Numbered from the stretch's first letter, positions 8,617-17,169 are shown. The stretch is 64,000 nucleotides of DNA from B25-G16 sp964549945 (GCA_964549945.1 CAZJXD010000008.1:29107-93106); one strand, 5' to 3'. The notes: generated by a model not told the origin, from the sequence alone. Program-made: numbers and translations.

Positions 8617-11052
8617 TTACTCCTTCGAGCCTTTCTTCTTGTCCTCATCTTCCTTCCCGAACTTCCTCGCGACTTCCGCAAGCTCCAGGAAGCGCTCATC
8701 CACTTTTCTGAAAAGCGTTCCCTTGGGATATGTTCCATCCGCCCGGAGCGCTCCGGCCTTCAAACCCGTGAGGATCTCAACTCCCTCCTCAACCGTGGAG
8801 ATGGGCCAGATGTGGAACCGACCCTCCCTCGCGCTCTCTACTACCTCCTGCTTTAGCATGAGGTTTTTCACGTTCTTCGCGGGAATGATGATGCCCTGAC
8901 CGCCGTTGAGCCCCTTTTGTTTGCAGATGTCGAAGAAGGCCTCCACCTTTCTCGTTACACCTCCCACAGCCTGGATTTCCCCCTTCTGGCTAATCGATCC
9001 TGTCACCGCAATGCCCTGGAAGATGGGAACCCCCGCCAGCGCGCTCAGGAGCGCGAACAGTTCGGTGCTCGAGGCGCTGTCTCCCTCCACCAACCCGTAG
9101 CTCTGCTCGAAACAGAGGGAGGCTGTAAGCGACAGGGGCTTGTTATGGGCGAAGCGCTCCTTGAGGAAGCTGCTCAGTATCATCACCCCCTTGGTGTGGA
9201 TGTTCCCGCTCATCTTCGACTCGCGCTCGATGGCCACCACCCCCTCACGGCCAACCGACACGGTGGCCGTAATCCGGTTGGGCCTGCCGAATTCGTGGTC
9301 GCCCGTCATGAGCAGGGACACGCCGTTGATCTGGCCTACCTTGTACCCTTCGGTTTCAATCCAGAAGATGTCCTTCTCAACCAGCTCCTTGATCCGCTCC
9401 TCAATGAGGTTCGATCGATAGATCCGCTTCTCGACGGCCCGCTCCACGTGTTCCTTGCCGATGAACTCCGCACCATCGAGCCCTGCGTAGTAGTTGGCCT
9501 CCCTGATCAGATCGCTGACGTCGCCCAACTCCAGGGTGAGCTTCTCCTGATCCTCCGTGCGCTCCATGCTGTACTCCAGGACCCGGGCCACGCCCGTCCT
9601 GTTGAGATGCCGGATTTTATGCTCGGAACAGAAGTTGCCTATCATCCGGGCAATCTGAGTGATCGCCTCCTCCTTGCGGTCCATCCGGTCGTCCATGTGG
9701 GCCTTGACCTTGAAGAGCTTCTGGAAGCGATCATCATAGACATGAAGCAGTTCAAAGAGGTACGGATCGCCCGTGAGCACAATCTTGATATCCAGGGGAA
9801 TGGGCTCTGGCCGAATGGTTCTGGTGCTGAATATGCCGTAAAGCTCTCCGAGGTCTTCGATTCGGATCTCCTGATTCCGAAGGGCCCGCTTGAGGGCCTC
9901 CCACGATAGATACCACTTGAGCAGATCAAGCGCCTTCATCACCAAGTACCCCCCATTGGCCTGATGCAGGACACCGGGTTTGATCATGGTGAAATCCGTA
10001 AACAAGGCTCCGAACAACGCCTGTCGCTCTATGGTGCCGAAGAGATTCGGATATATGGGGTTGGATTCGATCACTACCGGCGCACCCTTGGTGTCGGAGT
10101 TGTCTACCAACACGTTCACCTCGTACCTTCGGAGGGCCGGCTCCTTCATCATAATAGGGAATTGGAGCACAGGAAGCTGCTGGCCCTCCTGTTTCTTCGT
10201 GAAATCGTCTATGTTCTCCACGATATCCTCCTGGACGAGCTTGAGGTATTCGATCACGCCATCCTCTTCCTTGTGCTTCTCCAGATACGGTTCCAGGTGC
10301 TGGCCCACGACAAATCGTGCGATATCCTTCTTGAGTTCATCCTTCTTTTGCTTTAACTCCGACTCGGCGTCACGGATCTTCTTCACCGTGTCCCTCATCT
10401 TCTCCTGGAGCCCCTCGCTCTTCTCCTTTAACCTATCCTTCTCCTCCTTTTCCAGCTGAGCCAGCTCCTCCTGGGTGAGCGGTTCCCCCTCCTTTGAAGC
10501 GGGAATGAGAACCATTCCCACCTGGGAAACCTGGAGCATGAATCCTTCGTCCTTAGCCATATCGGACAACCCGTCGATGGTCTTCCGGCGAAATCGCTCG
10601 AAGCCCCTCTGTAGCTCCTCATCCTTCTCCCTGTAATCGTCGCTGTCGAATACCTCGGGGACCTTTGTCTGGAGGGCACCGATGAACTCCTGCATGTCCT
10701 TCTTGAACTCCTTTCCCTGGCCCGCGGAAATCTTCAGGCTCTTGGGCTTGTCCGGCTCCTTGAAGTTGTGCACGTAACACCAGTCAGGCGGCGTGGGCTC
10801 CTTTTTTGCCTGCTCCTCGAGGTAGGTCCTGGCGGCATAGGTAAGCCCGGCCTTTGAGGGGCCGGCAATGAAGATATGGTAGTTGTGATCCTTTATGCCC
10901 ATCCCGAACTTGATGGCATCGCTCGCCCTCTCCTGGCCAAGCAGGGGCTCGACCGGGGGCTCAAGGGATGCAGTGCTCTCAAAGGAGAGCGATTGCGGAT
11001 CCACATGAGCTCGAAGATCTCCAACCGGGACTTCTGGGAATTTCTTAGGCAT
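8617..11052 (-). CDS. Lon-like ATP-dependent protease (AAA_32/LonB-type)
   Basis: An 811-residue Lon-like protein with an N-terminal AAA-type region, a long charged coiled-coil stretch around residues 150-270, a second ATPase part, and a C-terminal Lon protease domain from about residue 560. The protease dyad is visible: serine in EGDSASS and lysine in GGVTRKVEAFF. The would-be Walker A, IAGPSKAGLTYAA, lacks the usual GKT lysine, as is common in this subfamily. The second ATG at 11052 is the preferred start because GGAGG lies eight bases before it. Such proteins are cytosolic proteases distinct from LonA; the substrates are unknown. There is no obvious operon partner. Confidence 0.85.
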   Translation of the reverse strand: MPKKFPEVPVGDLRAHVDPQSLSFESTASLEPPVEPLLGQERASDAIKFGMGIKDHNYHIFIAGPSKAGLTYAARTYLEEQAKKEPTPPDWCYVHNFKEPDKPKSLKISAGQGKEFKKDMQEFIGALQTKVPEVFDSDDYREKDEELQRGFERFRRKTIDGLSDMAKDEGFMLQVSQVGMVLIPASKEGEPLTQEELAQLEKEEKDRLKEKSEGLQEKMRDTVKKIRDAESELKQKKDELKKDIARFVVGQHLEPYLEKHKEEDGVIEYLKLVQEDIVENIDDFTKKQEGQQLPVLQFPIMMKEPALRRYEVNVLVDNSDTKGAPVVIESNPIYPNLFGTIERQALFGALFTDFTMIKPGVLHQANGGYLVMKALDLLKWYLSWEALKRALRNQEIRIEDLGELYGIFSTRTIRPEPIPLDIKIVLTGDPYLFELLHVYDDRFQKLFKVKAHMDDRMDRKEEAITQIARMIGNFCSEHKIRHLNRTGVARVLEYSMERTEDQEKLTLELGDVSDLIREANYYAGLDGAEFIGKEHVERAVEKRIYRSNLIEERIKELVEKDIFWIETEGYKVGQINGVSLLMTGDHEFGRPNRITATVSVGREGVVAIERESKMSGNIHTKGVMILSSFLKERFAHNKPLSLTASLCFEQSYGLVEGDSASSTELFALLSALAGVPIFQGIAVTGSISQKGEIQAVGGVTRKVEAFFDICKQKGLNGGQGIIIPAKNVKNLMLKQEVVESAREGRFHIWPISTVEEGVEILTGLKAGALRADGTYPKGTLFRKVDERFLELAEVARKFGKEDEDKKKGSKE

Positions 11053-11225
11053 AACCTTTCCCTCCATCTCACATATTTTTTATTGAAAGGGCCCGGAAAG
11101 CACTGCTCCGTTCATTGACTCCTCCATCTCGGGCAGTGCGCCCTCAATTCCCCCTGCCCGCGCCCGAGGGAGACGGCTCATGATCGCAGCAGCTCGCATT
11201 GCATGGATACCCATCTCCCGCCAGG

Positions 11226-11591
11226 TCACATGCTCTTAAGATTCTCGGCCAGTATACCCCAGAACTCCAGTGGTCGCTCGTATCTCGAAACCGCCTCGTA
11301 GTGCCACCCGAGGTGCTGGCCGCAGTGACGGCAGAAGGCCATACGCCAGTAGTAGCCCGAAAACCATGAATAGGCCTCGGTGGCCTCCCCAACGGCTATG
11401 GCACCGGGGCAGGAGTAAAAGGTGTGGAAATCGCACTCAACGCCTGAGGGATTCACGAGGAGGTGTCGATTGGTCCCTCCTATGATTATCAGCCGATCCG
11501 AGTGGGTGATCAGGCCTTCACAGCCGATGCAATAGTAAGCCTTCGCACCGTTTCCACCTACCCTGTTCAGGGCAGAGATGAAAGTTGGCAT
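11226..11591 (-). CDS. CULT-domain protein, bacterial cereblon homologue
   Basis: A 121-residue single-domain protein matching the CULT domain, the thalidomide-binding part of cereblon, also known as small stand-alone bacterial proteins such as MsCI4 of Magnetospirillum. Two zinc knuckles are visible, Cys21-x2-Cys24 (CIGC) and Cys87-x2-Cys90 (CRHC). The ligand cage is marked by Trp76 (YSWFSGY), Trp82 (YYWRM) and Trp96 (HLGWHYE), and the fold marker HLLVNPSG is present near residues 43-50. Nothing suggests a secretion signal. The natural role of bacterial CULT proteins is not established. The ATG at 11591 gives the family length. It stands alone between the Lon-like protease and nth genes, both on the same strand. 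Confidence 0.85.
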   Translation of the reverse strand: MPTFISALNRVGGNGAKAYYCIGCEGLITHSDRLIIIGGTNRHLLVNPSGVECDFHTFYSCPGAIAVGEATEAYSWFSGYYWRMAFCRHCGQHLGWHYEAVSRYERPLEFWGILAENLKSM

Positions 11592-11726
11592 TGCTCATCC
11601 AAAACGCTGGGGAATGTCAAATACACAAAAGGTTAACCACTTCGCAGAGAAAGTCAATGCACCTCATGGCTATTAGTACGGATCAAGGATAATTTCAAGA
11701 CAAATACCCCAGAAGTCAGGATAACG

Positions 11727-12380
11727 TCACCTACCCTTCCCCTCCCACTCGCATTCGCCATACACGGGGCAATCATCACATCGCGGGGCCCGTGCCCTGC
11801 AGATCTCCCTTCCAAAATCTATGAGCGCGATATGGGCCCTCCGCCTTCTACCAGGCGGGATTGCGGCCTCGTAAGCCAGCCTTGTCTTTTCATACCCATC
11901 GTTATTCCCCACAAGCTTCCATCGCCTCGCGATCCTGGCGATGTGGGTATCCACGGCAAAGTTCTCCCTTCCTGCCACAATCGACAGGAAGACATCGGCC
12001 GTCTTGTAGCCTATTCCGGGGATCTTCATCAGGCGCTCCCTGGCCAGACCGGTCGGCATCCGGGATAACTCCTCGAGATCCCCTCCGTATTCATCGAGGA
12101 TAACCCGTGCGAGCTCCTTGATCCGAGGCGCCTTGGTGTTGTAGAGGCCCGCAGACCTGATGCACTCCTTGATCTCATCAAGGCTTGCTGAGGCAAGGAC
12201 CTGGGGGGATACCTCGAACCTCCTCCGCAGGTTCTCAAACCCCAGAATCGTGGCCTCCCTGGAGGTATTCTGTGAGAGGATCGTGGAGACCAATCTCTCG
12301 AAGGGCGTGAGCGCGCTGTACCACCTCTTCTCCGGGAAGAGCGCGAGAATCCTTTCTATCCTTTTACTAAAAGAGCTCAT
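11727..12380 (-). CDS. nth: Endonuclease III
   Basis: Endonuclease III removes oxidised pyrimidines and nicks abasic sites in base-excision repair. The helix-hairpin-helix reads LMKIPGIGYKTADVFL with the catalytic lysine, followed by VDTHIARIARR with the catalytic aspartate. The C-terminal four-cysteine iron-sulfur loop CRARAPRCDDCPVYGEC has the exact C-x6-C-x2-C-x5-C spacing. I chose the ATG at 12380 (217 residues), which matches the E. coli length and has GGAGAGG upstream. A longer in-frame GTG at 12449 would add 23 residues without counterpart in the family. It is transcribed in the same direction as msrAB, about 80 bases downstream. Confidence 0.93.
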   Translation of the reverse strand: MSSFSKRIERILALFPEKRWYSALTPFERLVSTILSQNTSREATILGFENLRRRFEVSPQVLASASLDEIKECIRSAGLYNTKAPRIKELARVILDEYGGDLEELSRMPTGLARERLMKIPGIGYKTADVFLSIVAGRENFAVDTHIARIARRWKLVGNNDGYEKTRLAYEAAIPPGRRRRAHIALIDFGREICRARAPRCDDCPVYGECEWEGKGR

Positions 12381-12462
12381 GGTGAGGCTACCTCTCCGGT
12401 TATAGCGTTCCGGCTCAGCTGACCGCTTCCAATCTCCATAGAGCGACACGATAGCCCCTCAT

Positions 12463-13572
12463 TTAGCTATTTCCCTCAAAAAGCTTCAGGTACCGGCCAT
12501 ACCCCTCTACCTCCAGTTCTTCCACGGCGATGAAGCGCAGGGATGCTGAATTGATACAGTACCTCAAGCCCGTGGGCTTCGGTCCATCGGGAAACACGTG
12601 CCCCAGGTGAGAATCCCCGTGCCTGCTTCGGACCTCCACCCGTTTCATGAAAAGGCTTCTGTCCTCTCGCTCCACGATATTATCCGGCTCCAGGGGCCTG
12701 GTGAAGCTAGGCCATCCGGTTCCCGAGTCGAACTTGTCGAGAGAGCTGAACAAGGGCTCCCCGGAGACGATGTCCACGTATATGCCGGGTTGCTTGTTGT
12801 CCCAGTACTCGTTTTGAAACGGCCGCTCCGTGCCTTCCTTTTGAGTCACCTCATACTGCAAGGGCGTCAATTTCCGGCGCAGCACCTCGTCGCTCGGCTT
12901 CGAGTAGGTTCCCTTCGCCTCGCTTTCTGCCGCCCCCTCTGGAGATCCGCTCCATGCCTGGTTCAAGAACTGGTCCCTTCCCGAGTTGAAGCGGTAGAAC
13001 TTGTAGCGGATCGGGTGGGTCTTGTAGTAGCCCTGATGGTAGTCCTCGGCCCTGTAAAACCTGGAAAACGGTACGATCTCCGTCACGATTGGCTTTTCGA
13101 ATTGTCCGGACCGATTGAGATCTTCTTTGGACTGCTCCGCCAGCTTTCGCTGCTCCTCATCGTGATAGAAGATCGCGCTCCTGTATTGTGACCCGCGATC
13201 CACGAACTGTCCGCCCGGATCGGTTGGGTCCACATGCCTCCAAAATATATCCAGCAGTTCCTCATAGGTAATCCTCGTGGGGTCATAGTGAACCTGAACC
13301 GCCTCGAAATGGCCGGTCCCACTACTTGATACCTCCTCGTAGGTCGGATCCTCCTTATTGCCGCCGGTATACCCGGAGATGACCTCGACAACGCCGTCAA
13401 CCTTCTCAAAATCGGACTCCACGCACCAGAAGCAGCCGCCTGCAAAGGTGGCCACCTTAAGGTTTTTGCTCTTCTCCATCATAGCATCCTTCGCTGTACC
13501 TCGGCCGTATATGAAGCTCAAGCCCACAAAGGCCAAGAAAATTGTCATTATTATTAAAAGAATGGTTCTCAT
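12463..13572 (-). CDS. msrAB: Bifunctional peptide methionine sulfoxide reductase MsrA-MsrB, membrane-anchored
   Basis: A fused MsrA-MsrB enzyme that repairs both epimers of methionine sulfoxide in proteins. MsrA occupies about residues 38-200, with catalytic GGCFWC. MsrB occupies about 225-360, with SGTGWPSF and the catalytic cysteine in RYCINSASLRF. The MsrB half lacks an obvious pair of CxxC zinc knuckles. The N-terminus is a hydrophobic segment (residues 2-20), so the enzyme is predicted to act in the periplasm, as the PilB/MsrAB type does. I placed the start at ATG 13572, which gives a clean signal; ATGs upstream to 13605 remain possible. Regeneration would need a thioredoxin-like donor not present nearby. 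Confidence 0.92.
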   Translation of the reverse strand: MRTILLIIMTIFLAFVGLSFIYGRGTAKDAMMEKSKNLKVATFAGGCFWCVESDFEKVDGVVEVISGYTGGNKEDPTYEEVSSSGTGHFEAVQVHYDPTRITYEELLDIFWRHVDPTDPGGQFVDRGSQYRSAIFYHDEEQRKLAEQSKEDLNRSGQFEKPIVTEIVPFSRFYRAEDYHQGYYKTHPIRYKFYRFNSGRDQFLNQAWSGSPEGAAESEAKGTYSKPSDEVLRRKLTPLQYEVTQKEGTERPFQNEYWDNKQPGIYVDIVSGEPLFSSLDKFDSGTGWPSFTRPLEPDNIVEREDRSLFMKRVEVRSRHGDSHLGHVFPDGPKPTGLRYCINSASLRFIAVEELEVEGYGRYLKLFEGNS

Positions 13573-13773
13573 TGTATCCACCATATAGATGTTAGACATT
13601 AACACCGCAGCAAGCCGCGGAATATCCCTTATCCAATTTCCCCTCTAAGTAATCACTATTTTGAAAAAGTCAAAAACCATACATCCCTATCCTTCATCCC
13701 GGAAGGAACACCATATCCCGCTCATGATGCAGGGGATTTCCTAAGGAGAACACAAAATAGATTGCATAAGAAC

Positions 13774-13809
13774 TGTCATTGCGAGGAGCGTTAGCGACGA
13801 AGCAATCTC
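13774..13809. repeat. REP-like dispersed palindromic repeat copy
   Basis: The stretch beginning TGTCATTGCGAGGAGCG and ending GACGAAGCAATCTC is a widespread short interspersed repeat of bacterial intergenic regions. Its ends ATTGC and GCAAT form an imperfect palindrome. Only one copy was noticed in this window. Confidence 0.6.
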
Positions 13810-14248
13810 TGAAATGAGTTTAACCATGAGATTGAGTCGCTCCCTTCAGACCTGCGGATTTCTTAAGAGCATTCAGTATGGGCGAGAGCTTACGTGCATG
13901 GTATCAATAAGAGAATGGGGATGGGAGGGAACCGGGGAAGGTCACAACCAGTGCCACGGGCTAATAGCTATTGCATTTCATCGGGGTGTAAGGAGGCATT
14001 TTTGCTCTTCGATTTTCGTTTAGCGCTCGCAATCCTATCTTTAGTTCTCTTTCGTGCAAGCTTCGCGGTCTCTTCGATGAAGTCTACCCGGAGGACCGAA
14101 GTAAGGCAAGAATTTTCCCCAAAGATAATCCTCGGAATTCGAGTTTGTTTGCTCTCCGCCATCTCACGATATGGTATATAACTCCGGACTATTCCCATCA
14201 AATCCCTTAATGGATTGAAAGAAACGGGAGAAGGGACTAGAATTAAAA

Positions 14249-14271
14249 AGCTCAGCAAATTGCGCTGGGCT
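14249..14271. terminator. Putative bidirectional hairpin terminator
   Basis: AGCTCAGC and GCTGGGCT form an 8-bp stem with one G-T pair around a 7-base loop. On the minus strand the stem is followed by a run of T residues, and on the plus strand by TTTGTT. It lies 48 bases before the YitT start, so on the plus strand it could end upstream transcripts. It was identified by eye only. Confidence 0.4.
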
Positions 14272-14318
14272 TTGTTACAGAGGACAAGTGGATAGAGATC
14301 TTTCGCGCGGAGGCATCC

Positions 14319-15215
14319 ATGGGAAAAAGAATTAAGCTGATAGAAGGAGCGAGGCGCACCCTCGGGAAAAGGGATTTATGGGTGACGTATCCCGGCGTAG
14401 TGGCCGGAGGGCTCATATGGTCTCTCGCTATCAACGGCATACTGATTCACCACCAGTTTATGAGCGGAGGGGTATCGGGGTTCGCCCTGGTGATCCACTA
14501 TCTCTTCCGGTTTCTCCCCGTGGGAATGATGGTTTTCCTCATAAACATCCCCATATTCGCCGTAGGATGGGCCATGATCTCGGGGAAGTTCTTTGTCCTC
14601 AGCCTCCTGGGTATGCTCTCCTTTTCCTTTTTCCTTACGGTGACCACATGGCTCCATATCCCGATCGATAACCCGCTCCTCGCGGCGCTTTTTGCCGGCG
14701 TCATTTCCGGGGTGGGCTCAGGTCTGGTCTTTCGATCCGGAGCGTCAGGGGGTGGAACGGGGATCATCGCCATGCTCCTCAACAGACATTTCTCCATACG
14801 GGTCGGCATGGTTTCCTTTGCCCTGAATTCCATTCCCCTCATCTTGGGGGGTCTTCTCATCAATCTGGAGGCCGCCCTTTATTCCATCGTTTACATATAT
14901 GTGTCCAGCTCGGTTACGGATCGAATCCTTACCGGGTTTAATGAACGGAGAAGTGCGTTCATCATGTCCACGAAGGCATCGGAAATCGCGGATGAGATAA
15001 TGAATAACCTCCATCGAGGGGTAACATTTTTCAAGGGCGAAGGTGCTTATACCCACACCGAGATGGAGGTGGTTTACTGCGTAGTCCCCATTTTTGAGCT
15101 GGCCCGTTTGAAGGACCTGATTTCCTCTGTCGACTCCAAGGCCTTCATGGTGATCAACGAAACCATGGAGGTAATTGGAAAGGGATTTGAACCCATGGGG
15201 AAGTTCCCAGTTTAA
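14319..15215 (+). CDS. YitT-family membrane protein (DUF161/DUF2179)
   Basis: A 298-residue integral membrane protein of the YitT family. Five to six hydrophobic segments span about residues 25-195, including the family's glycine-rich FMSGGVSG and FRSGASGGGTGII motifs. A soluble DUF2179 domain follows (about residues 225-290) with the typical GVTFFKGEGAYTHTE motif. The transported substrate of the family is not established. The ATG at 14319 follows GCGGAGG. The 3' end runs convergently into the truncated PAC2 gene on the other strand, whose out-of-frame tail overlaps it by about 60 bases. Family assignment is firm, function open. Confidence 0.88.
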   Translation: MGKRIKLIEGARRTLGKRDLWVTYPGVVAGGLIWSLAINGILIHHQFMSGGVSGFALVIHYLFRFLPVGMMVFLINIPIFAVGWAMISGKFFVLSLLGMLSFSFFLTVTTWLHIPIDNPLLAALFAGVISGVGSGLVFRSGASGGGTGIIAMLLNRHFSIRVGMVSFALNSIPLILGGLLINLEAALYSIVYIYVSSSVTDRILTGFNERRSAFIMSTKASEIADEIMNNLHRGVTFFKGEGAYTHTEMEVVYCVVPIFELARLKDLISSVDSKAFMVINETMEVIGKGFEPMGKFPV

Positions 15216-15519
15216 AAGAAACAAAGGGGTCAGGCTTACGCAGGCTTTTGCCCAAAGCCGTTTTTGAGGTGACTGTTGTCGAGCGCGGGAACTCCAACGT
15301 TCCATCGTCGTTGACCAGAATGCCGGAGAACCGGAAGGATTCCGCCAGCCTTATCTCCCCGAATAGCTCGGCACCCAGTTTATCCCTCAGGTATCGCGCG
15401 GCCCCCAATGCTACGTTACCCATCCCGGACCACGCGGCGAGGAGATAGGGATCTCTGAGCTCGGGTTCACGGTGAAGGATCATCGTGACGGCTTCACTCT
15501 CAGTATCGTGTATACTCAT
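15154..15519 (-). pseudogene. Truncated PAC2-family (proteasome-assembly-chaperone-like) gene
   Basis: The first 75-80 residues match the start of PAC2 proteins: ILHREPELRDPYLLAAWSG, then GNVALGAARYLRDKLGAE and a GEI segment. PAC2 proteins of prokaryotes are about 250 residues long. Here, after roughly codon 77 (near 15290), the similarity stops and the frame continues into unrelated sequence, ending inside the 3' end of the convergent yitT gene. The missing two thirds have no room on this strand. The break point lies near an AAAGGGGTCAGGCTT stretch (about 15225), which resembles a dispersed repeat, so a rearrangement probably removed the rest. A short expressed protein cannot be excluded. 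Confidence 0.6.
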
Positions 15520-15656
15520 CGAGAATTCTCTCCTCTCTTGGATCCTCTTCCCCTATGGACTACCGCCTGTCCATCGCACAGACCATGGATATTCTATCCT
15601 GGTGGGAACCTGGTCCGGGTCGCTTGTGCCCATGGTGCGAGGCTCCTCAGCACCGC

Positions 15657-15887
15657 TCACTTCTGCTGGGAGCTTCGACCGCCTTTCAGGTCAGCGATCA
15701 TCTCCTTAATGATTGAGATCACGTTGCCTCCCGTCTCACGGGCTATGCGGTGCGCCTCATCGACGATCTTTTTCGCCTGGCCTTGGAGCTTCGAGGAGGC
15801 GGGCATCTCAAGGTTCATCTTCCGGTAATGCCACGCTAAATATCGGATCGCCAGGCGCTCTTCCTGCGTTCGAATGAACCCCAACAT
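15657..15887 (-). CDS. Small helical protein of unknown function
   Basis: A 76-residue protein that I do not recognise. It is predicted to be mostly helical and amphipathic (IRTQEERLAIRYLAWHYRK near the N-terminus, IVDEAHRIARETGGNVISI in the middle) and ends in a basic, glutamine-rich tail. It has no signal or membrane segment. The ATG at 15887 has GAGG eight bases upstream, and codon use looks like that of neighbouring genes, which supports a real gene. It lies 137 bases upstream of the truncated PAC2 gene on the same strand and may have been its operon partner. Confidence 0.55.
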   Translation of the reverse strand: MLGFIRTQEERLAIRYLAWHYRKMNLEMPASSKLQGQAKKIVDEAHRIARETGGNVISIIKEMIADLKGGRSSQQK

Positions 15888-16173
15888 GTGCTTTTCCTCT
15901 TTAGTATCATTACAAAATCGATAGCACTTGTCAAAGGCCGTTATAGAATGAGAGATATTACGACCCTCCCATTTTTCGAATTAAAAACCCATAACCTTCT
16001 CCACGCCACACAAATCTTTTAGTGCCGGCAAATCTCAAAGGTATTTGACAAAGGAGAGGTTCAGTGGCTCAATGGAGATTATGGGTGAAATTCGGCTGAG
16101 ATCCTCCTGCGGCTGTGGAAGGAGCTTCTTACACGCAGGGCATGATTATAAAATTTGCTAAGTATAAAGCAAG

Positions 16174-16464
16174 ATGAGAAGGGAAATCAGACGGGCACTC
16201 CGGCAGATAGAGCTATCGGAGCAGTGCCATAAATGCAAGATTAACGCCGAGACCATTGGCGAGGAGTTTTACTGGAATGGGGCCAAACGACACCTCAAAT
16301 GCCCCGAGTGCGGGTACGAGTTTCAGATAGAGTTCAGGATCACGGGCAACAGGTTCCAGGCGCAGGTAATCCCGCCCGAGGAAACGCGAACGATCGACCT
16401 GGAGCTCAACGATGAGGAGCGGGAGTACCTTCGCCATGAACTCGGCAAACTCAAGCCCACATGA
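16174..16464 (+). CDS. Small zinc-ribbon protein of unknown function
   Basis: A 96-residue protein with two cysteine pairs, CHKC at residues 18-21 and CPEC near residues 43-46, spaced like a treble-clef or zinc-ribbon fold. A strand-rich segment (FQIEFRITGNRFQAQVI) and an acidic C-terminus follow. I do not recognise the family. The frame shows good protein-like composition on the plus strand, while the opposite-strand frames over it look like shadows. The start at 16174 lacks a strong ribosome site. Its neighbours are other small unrecognised genes, so no role can be inferred; a nucleic-acid or metal-binding function would be a guess from the ribbon alone. Confidence 0.55.
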   Translation: MRREIRRALRQIELSEQCHKCKINAETIGEEFYWNGAKRHLKCPECGYEFQIEFRITGNRFQAQVIPPEETRTIDLELNDEEREYLRHELGKLKPT

Positions 16465-16552
16465 AAACACGCGGCACTCGCCCTATGAGGTGATCGCCTC
16501 ACACATGGGTGGAAATCCCATGACTCGCGCCTTAATCCGTCCTTCTTTGGCA

Positions 16553-16804
16553 CTACTCCGGGGATTTTTCATGGAGCATATTGAGGATTTTTGCGGTCAG
16601 CACATCGTCATCAAAGGAAAAGGATACCGTCCCTTTCCTCACCTCAAAGCTCATCAGCTCACACCCGTGATCTCTGGCCGCCTCCTCGAGCATCTCCTTG
16701 AACTGGGCCGCCTCAGGATGATCCTCGCTGTTAACCTCCTCTGAGAAGAGATCAACCTCGATGATGCCCGATGTGATAGGGTTCTTTCCTGAGAACCTGC
16801 TCAT
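16553..16804 (-). CDS. Small hypothetical protein
   Basis: An 83-residue acidic protein that I do not recognise. It has an alternating strand-helix-strand pattern: VDLFSEEV, then a helix FKEMLEEAARDHGCEL, then SFEVRKGTVSFSFDDD, and a final helix. This would fit a small alpha/beta fold. No motifs, signal peptide or membrane segments are visible. I chose ATG at 16804 over a TTG three codons upstream. It faces the plus-strand zinc-ribbon gene tail to tail, with about 90 bases between them. Confidence in a real gene is moderate and rests on composition and the regular secondary-structure pattern. Confidence 0.5.
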   Translation of the reverse strand: MSRFSGKNPITSGIIEVDLFSEEVNSEDHPEAAQFKEMLEEAARDHGCELMSFEVRKGTVSFSFDDDVLTAKILNMLHEKSPE

Positions 16805-16902
16805 AGTACGCAACGCTAAAAATTCAGGGATTATGACCTGATTCCATATTGATTATTGAAGCTTAAATGATATGGACGGCAAAAAGCAAGGCTTTATGCC
16901 CA

Positions 16903-17169
16903 CTAGGCGAGCATCTCCTGGATGGTAGTCTCGTATTCCGGGAAATATCGGCCAATCACTGGAAGCTCAAAGCTGCGCAGAATGCTGGTGTTGCTCTCCC
17001 GCTCAAGGAGAAACTCGAATGATTTCTCCACCAGCTTCTCCGCTGAAACACGGCCGCCGGTGAGCTTTGCATGGTATGAGGGATCGACAGTCACCGTATG
17101 TGTCGTAGTGCTGCGGCCCTTGACGGTCACCTTGAAGGTGCGCTCATCAATTGTCTCAACTGTTATCAT
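16903..17169 (-). CDS. Conserved-looking small hypothetical protein
   Basis: An 88-residue protein starting MITVETIDERTFKVTV. It is strand-rich at first (FKVTVKGRSTTTHTVTVDP) and then contains a helix with LVEKSFEFLLERESNTSIL, ending in a FPEYE motif. I cannot name the family, though the pattern of a small beta-barrel followed by a helix looks like a genuine conserved protein. The start at 17169 is decided by a strong AAAGGAG five bases upstream; a longer reading from 17208 is less likely. It is divergently oriented to the vapB gene, whose promoter region lies about 190 bases away. Confidence 0.6.
   Translation of the reverse strand: MITVETIDERTFKVTVKGRSTTTHTVTVDPSYHAKLTGGRVSAEKLVEKSFEFLLERESNTSILRSFELPVIGRYFPEYETTIQEMLA

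Larger units (their letters stand above)
13573..14318. other. Intergenic region without a convincing gene
   Basis: About 740 bases between msrAB and the YitT gene. It contains one dispersed-repeat copy (13774-13809) and a hairpin at 14249-14271. Open frames of about 95 codons exist on both strands around 13900-14258, but neither has a recognisable domain or good start context, and they overlap each other. I see no RNA gene. Confidence 0.5.

Noticed and set aside
13894..14258. Overlapping open frames of about 95 codons on both strands
   Set aside because: No domain, poor start context, composition unlike the neighbours, and mutual overlap; most likely chance frames in an intergenic region.
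14319..15305. Long minus-strand frames over yitT (for example 14745-15305)
   Set aside because: They are shadows of the clear YitT coding frame; no protein family fits.
15888..16173. Possible small RNA or leader in the gap before the zinc-ribbon gene
   Set aside because: No promoter/terminator pair or conserved structure could be recognised by eye.
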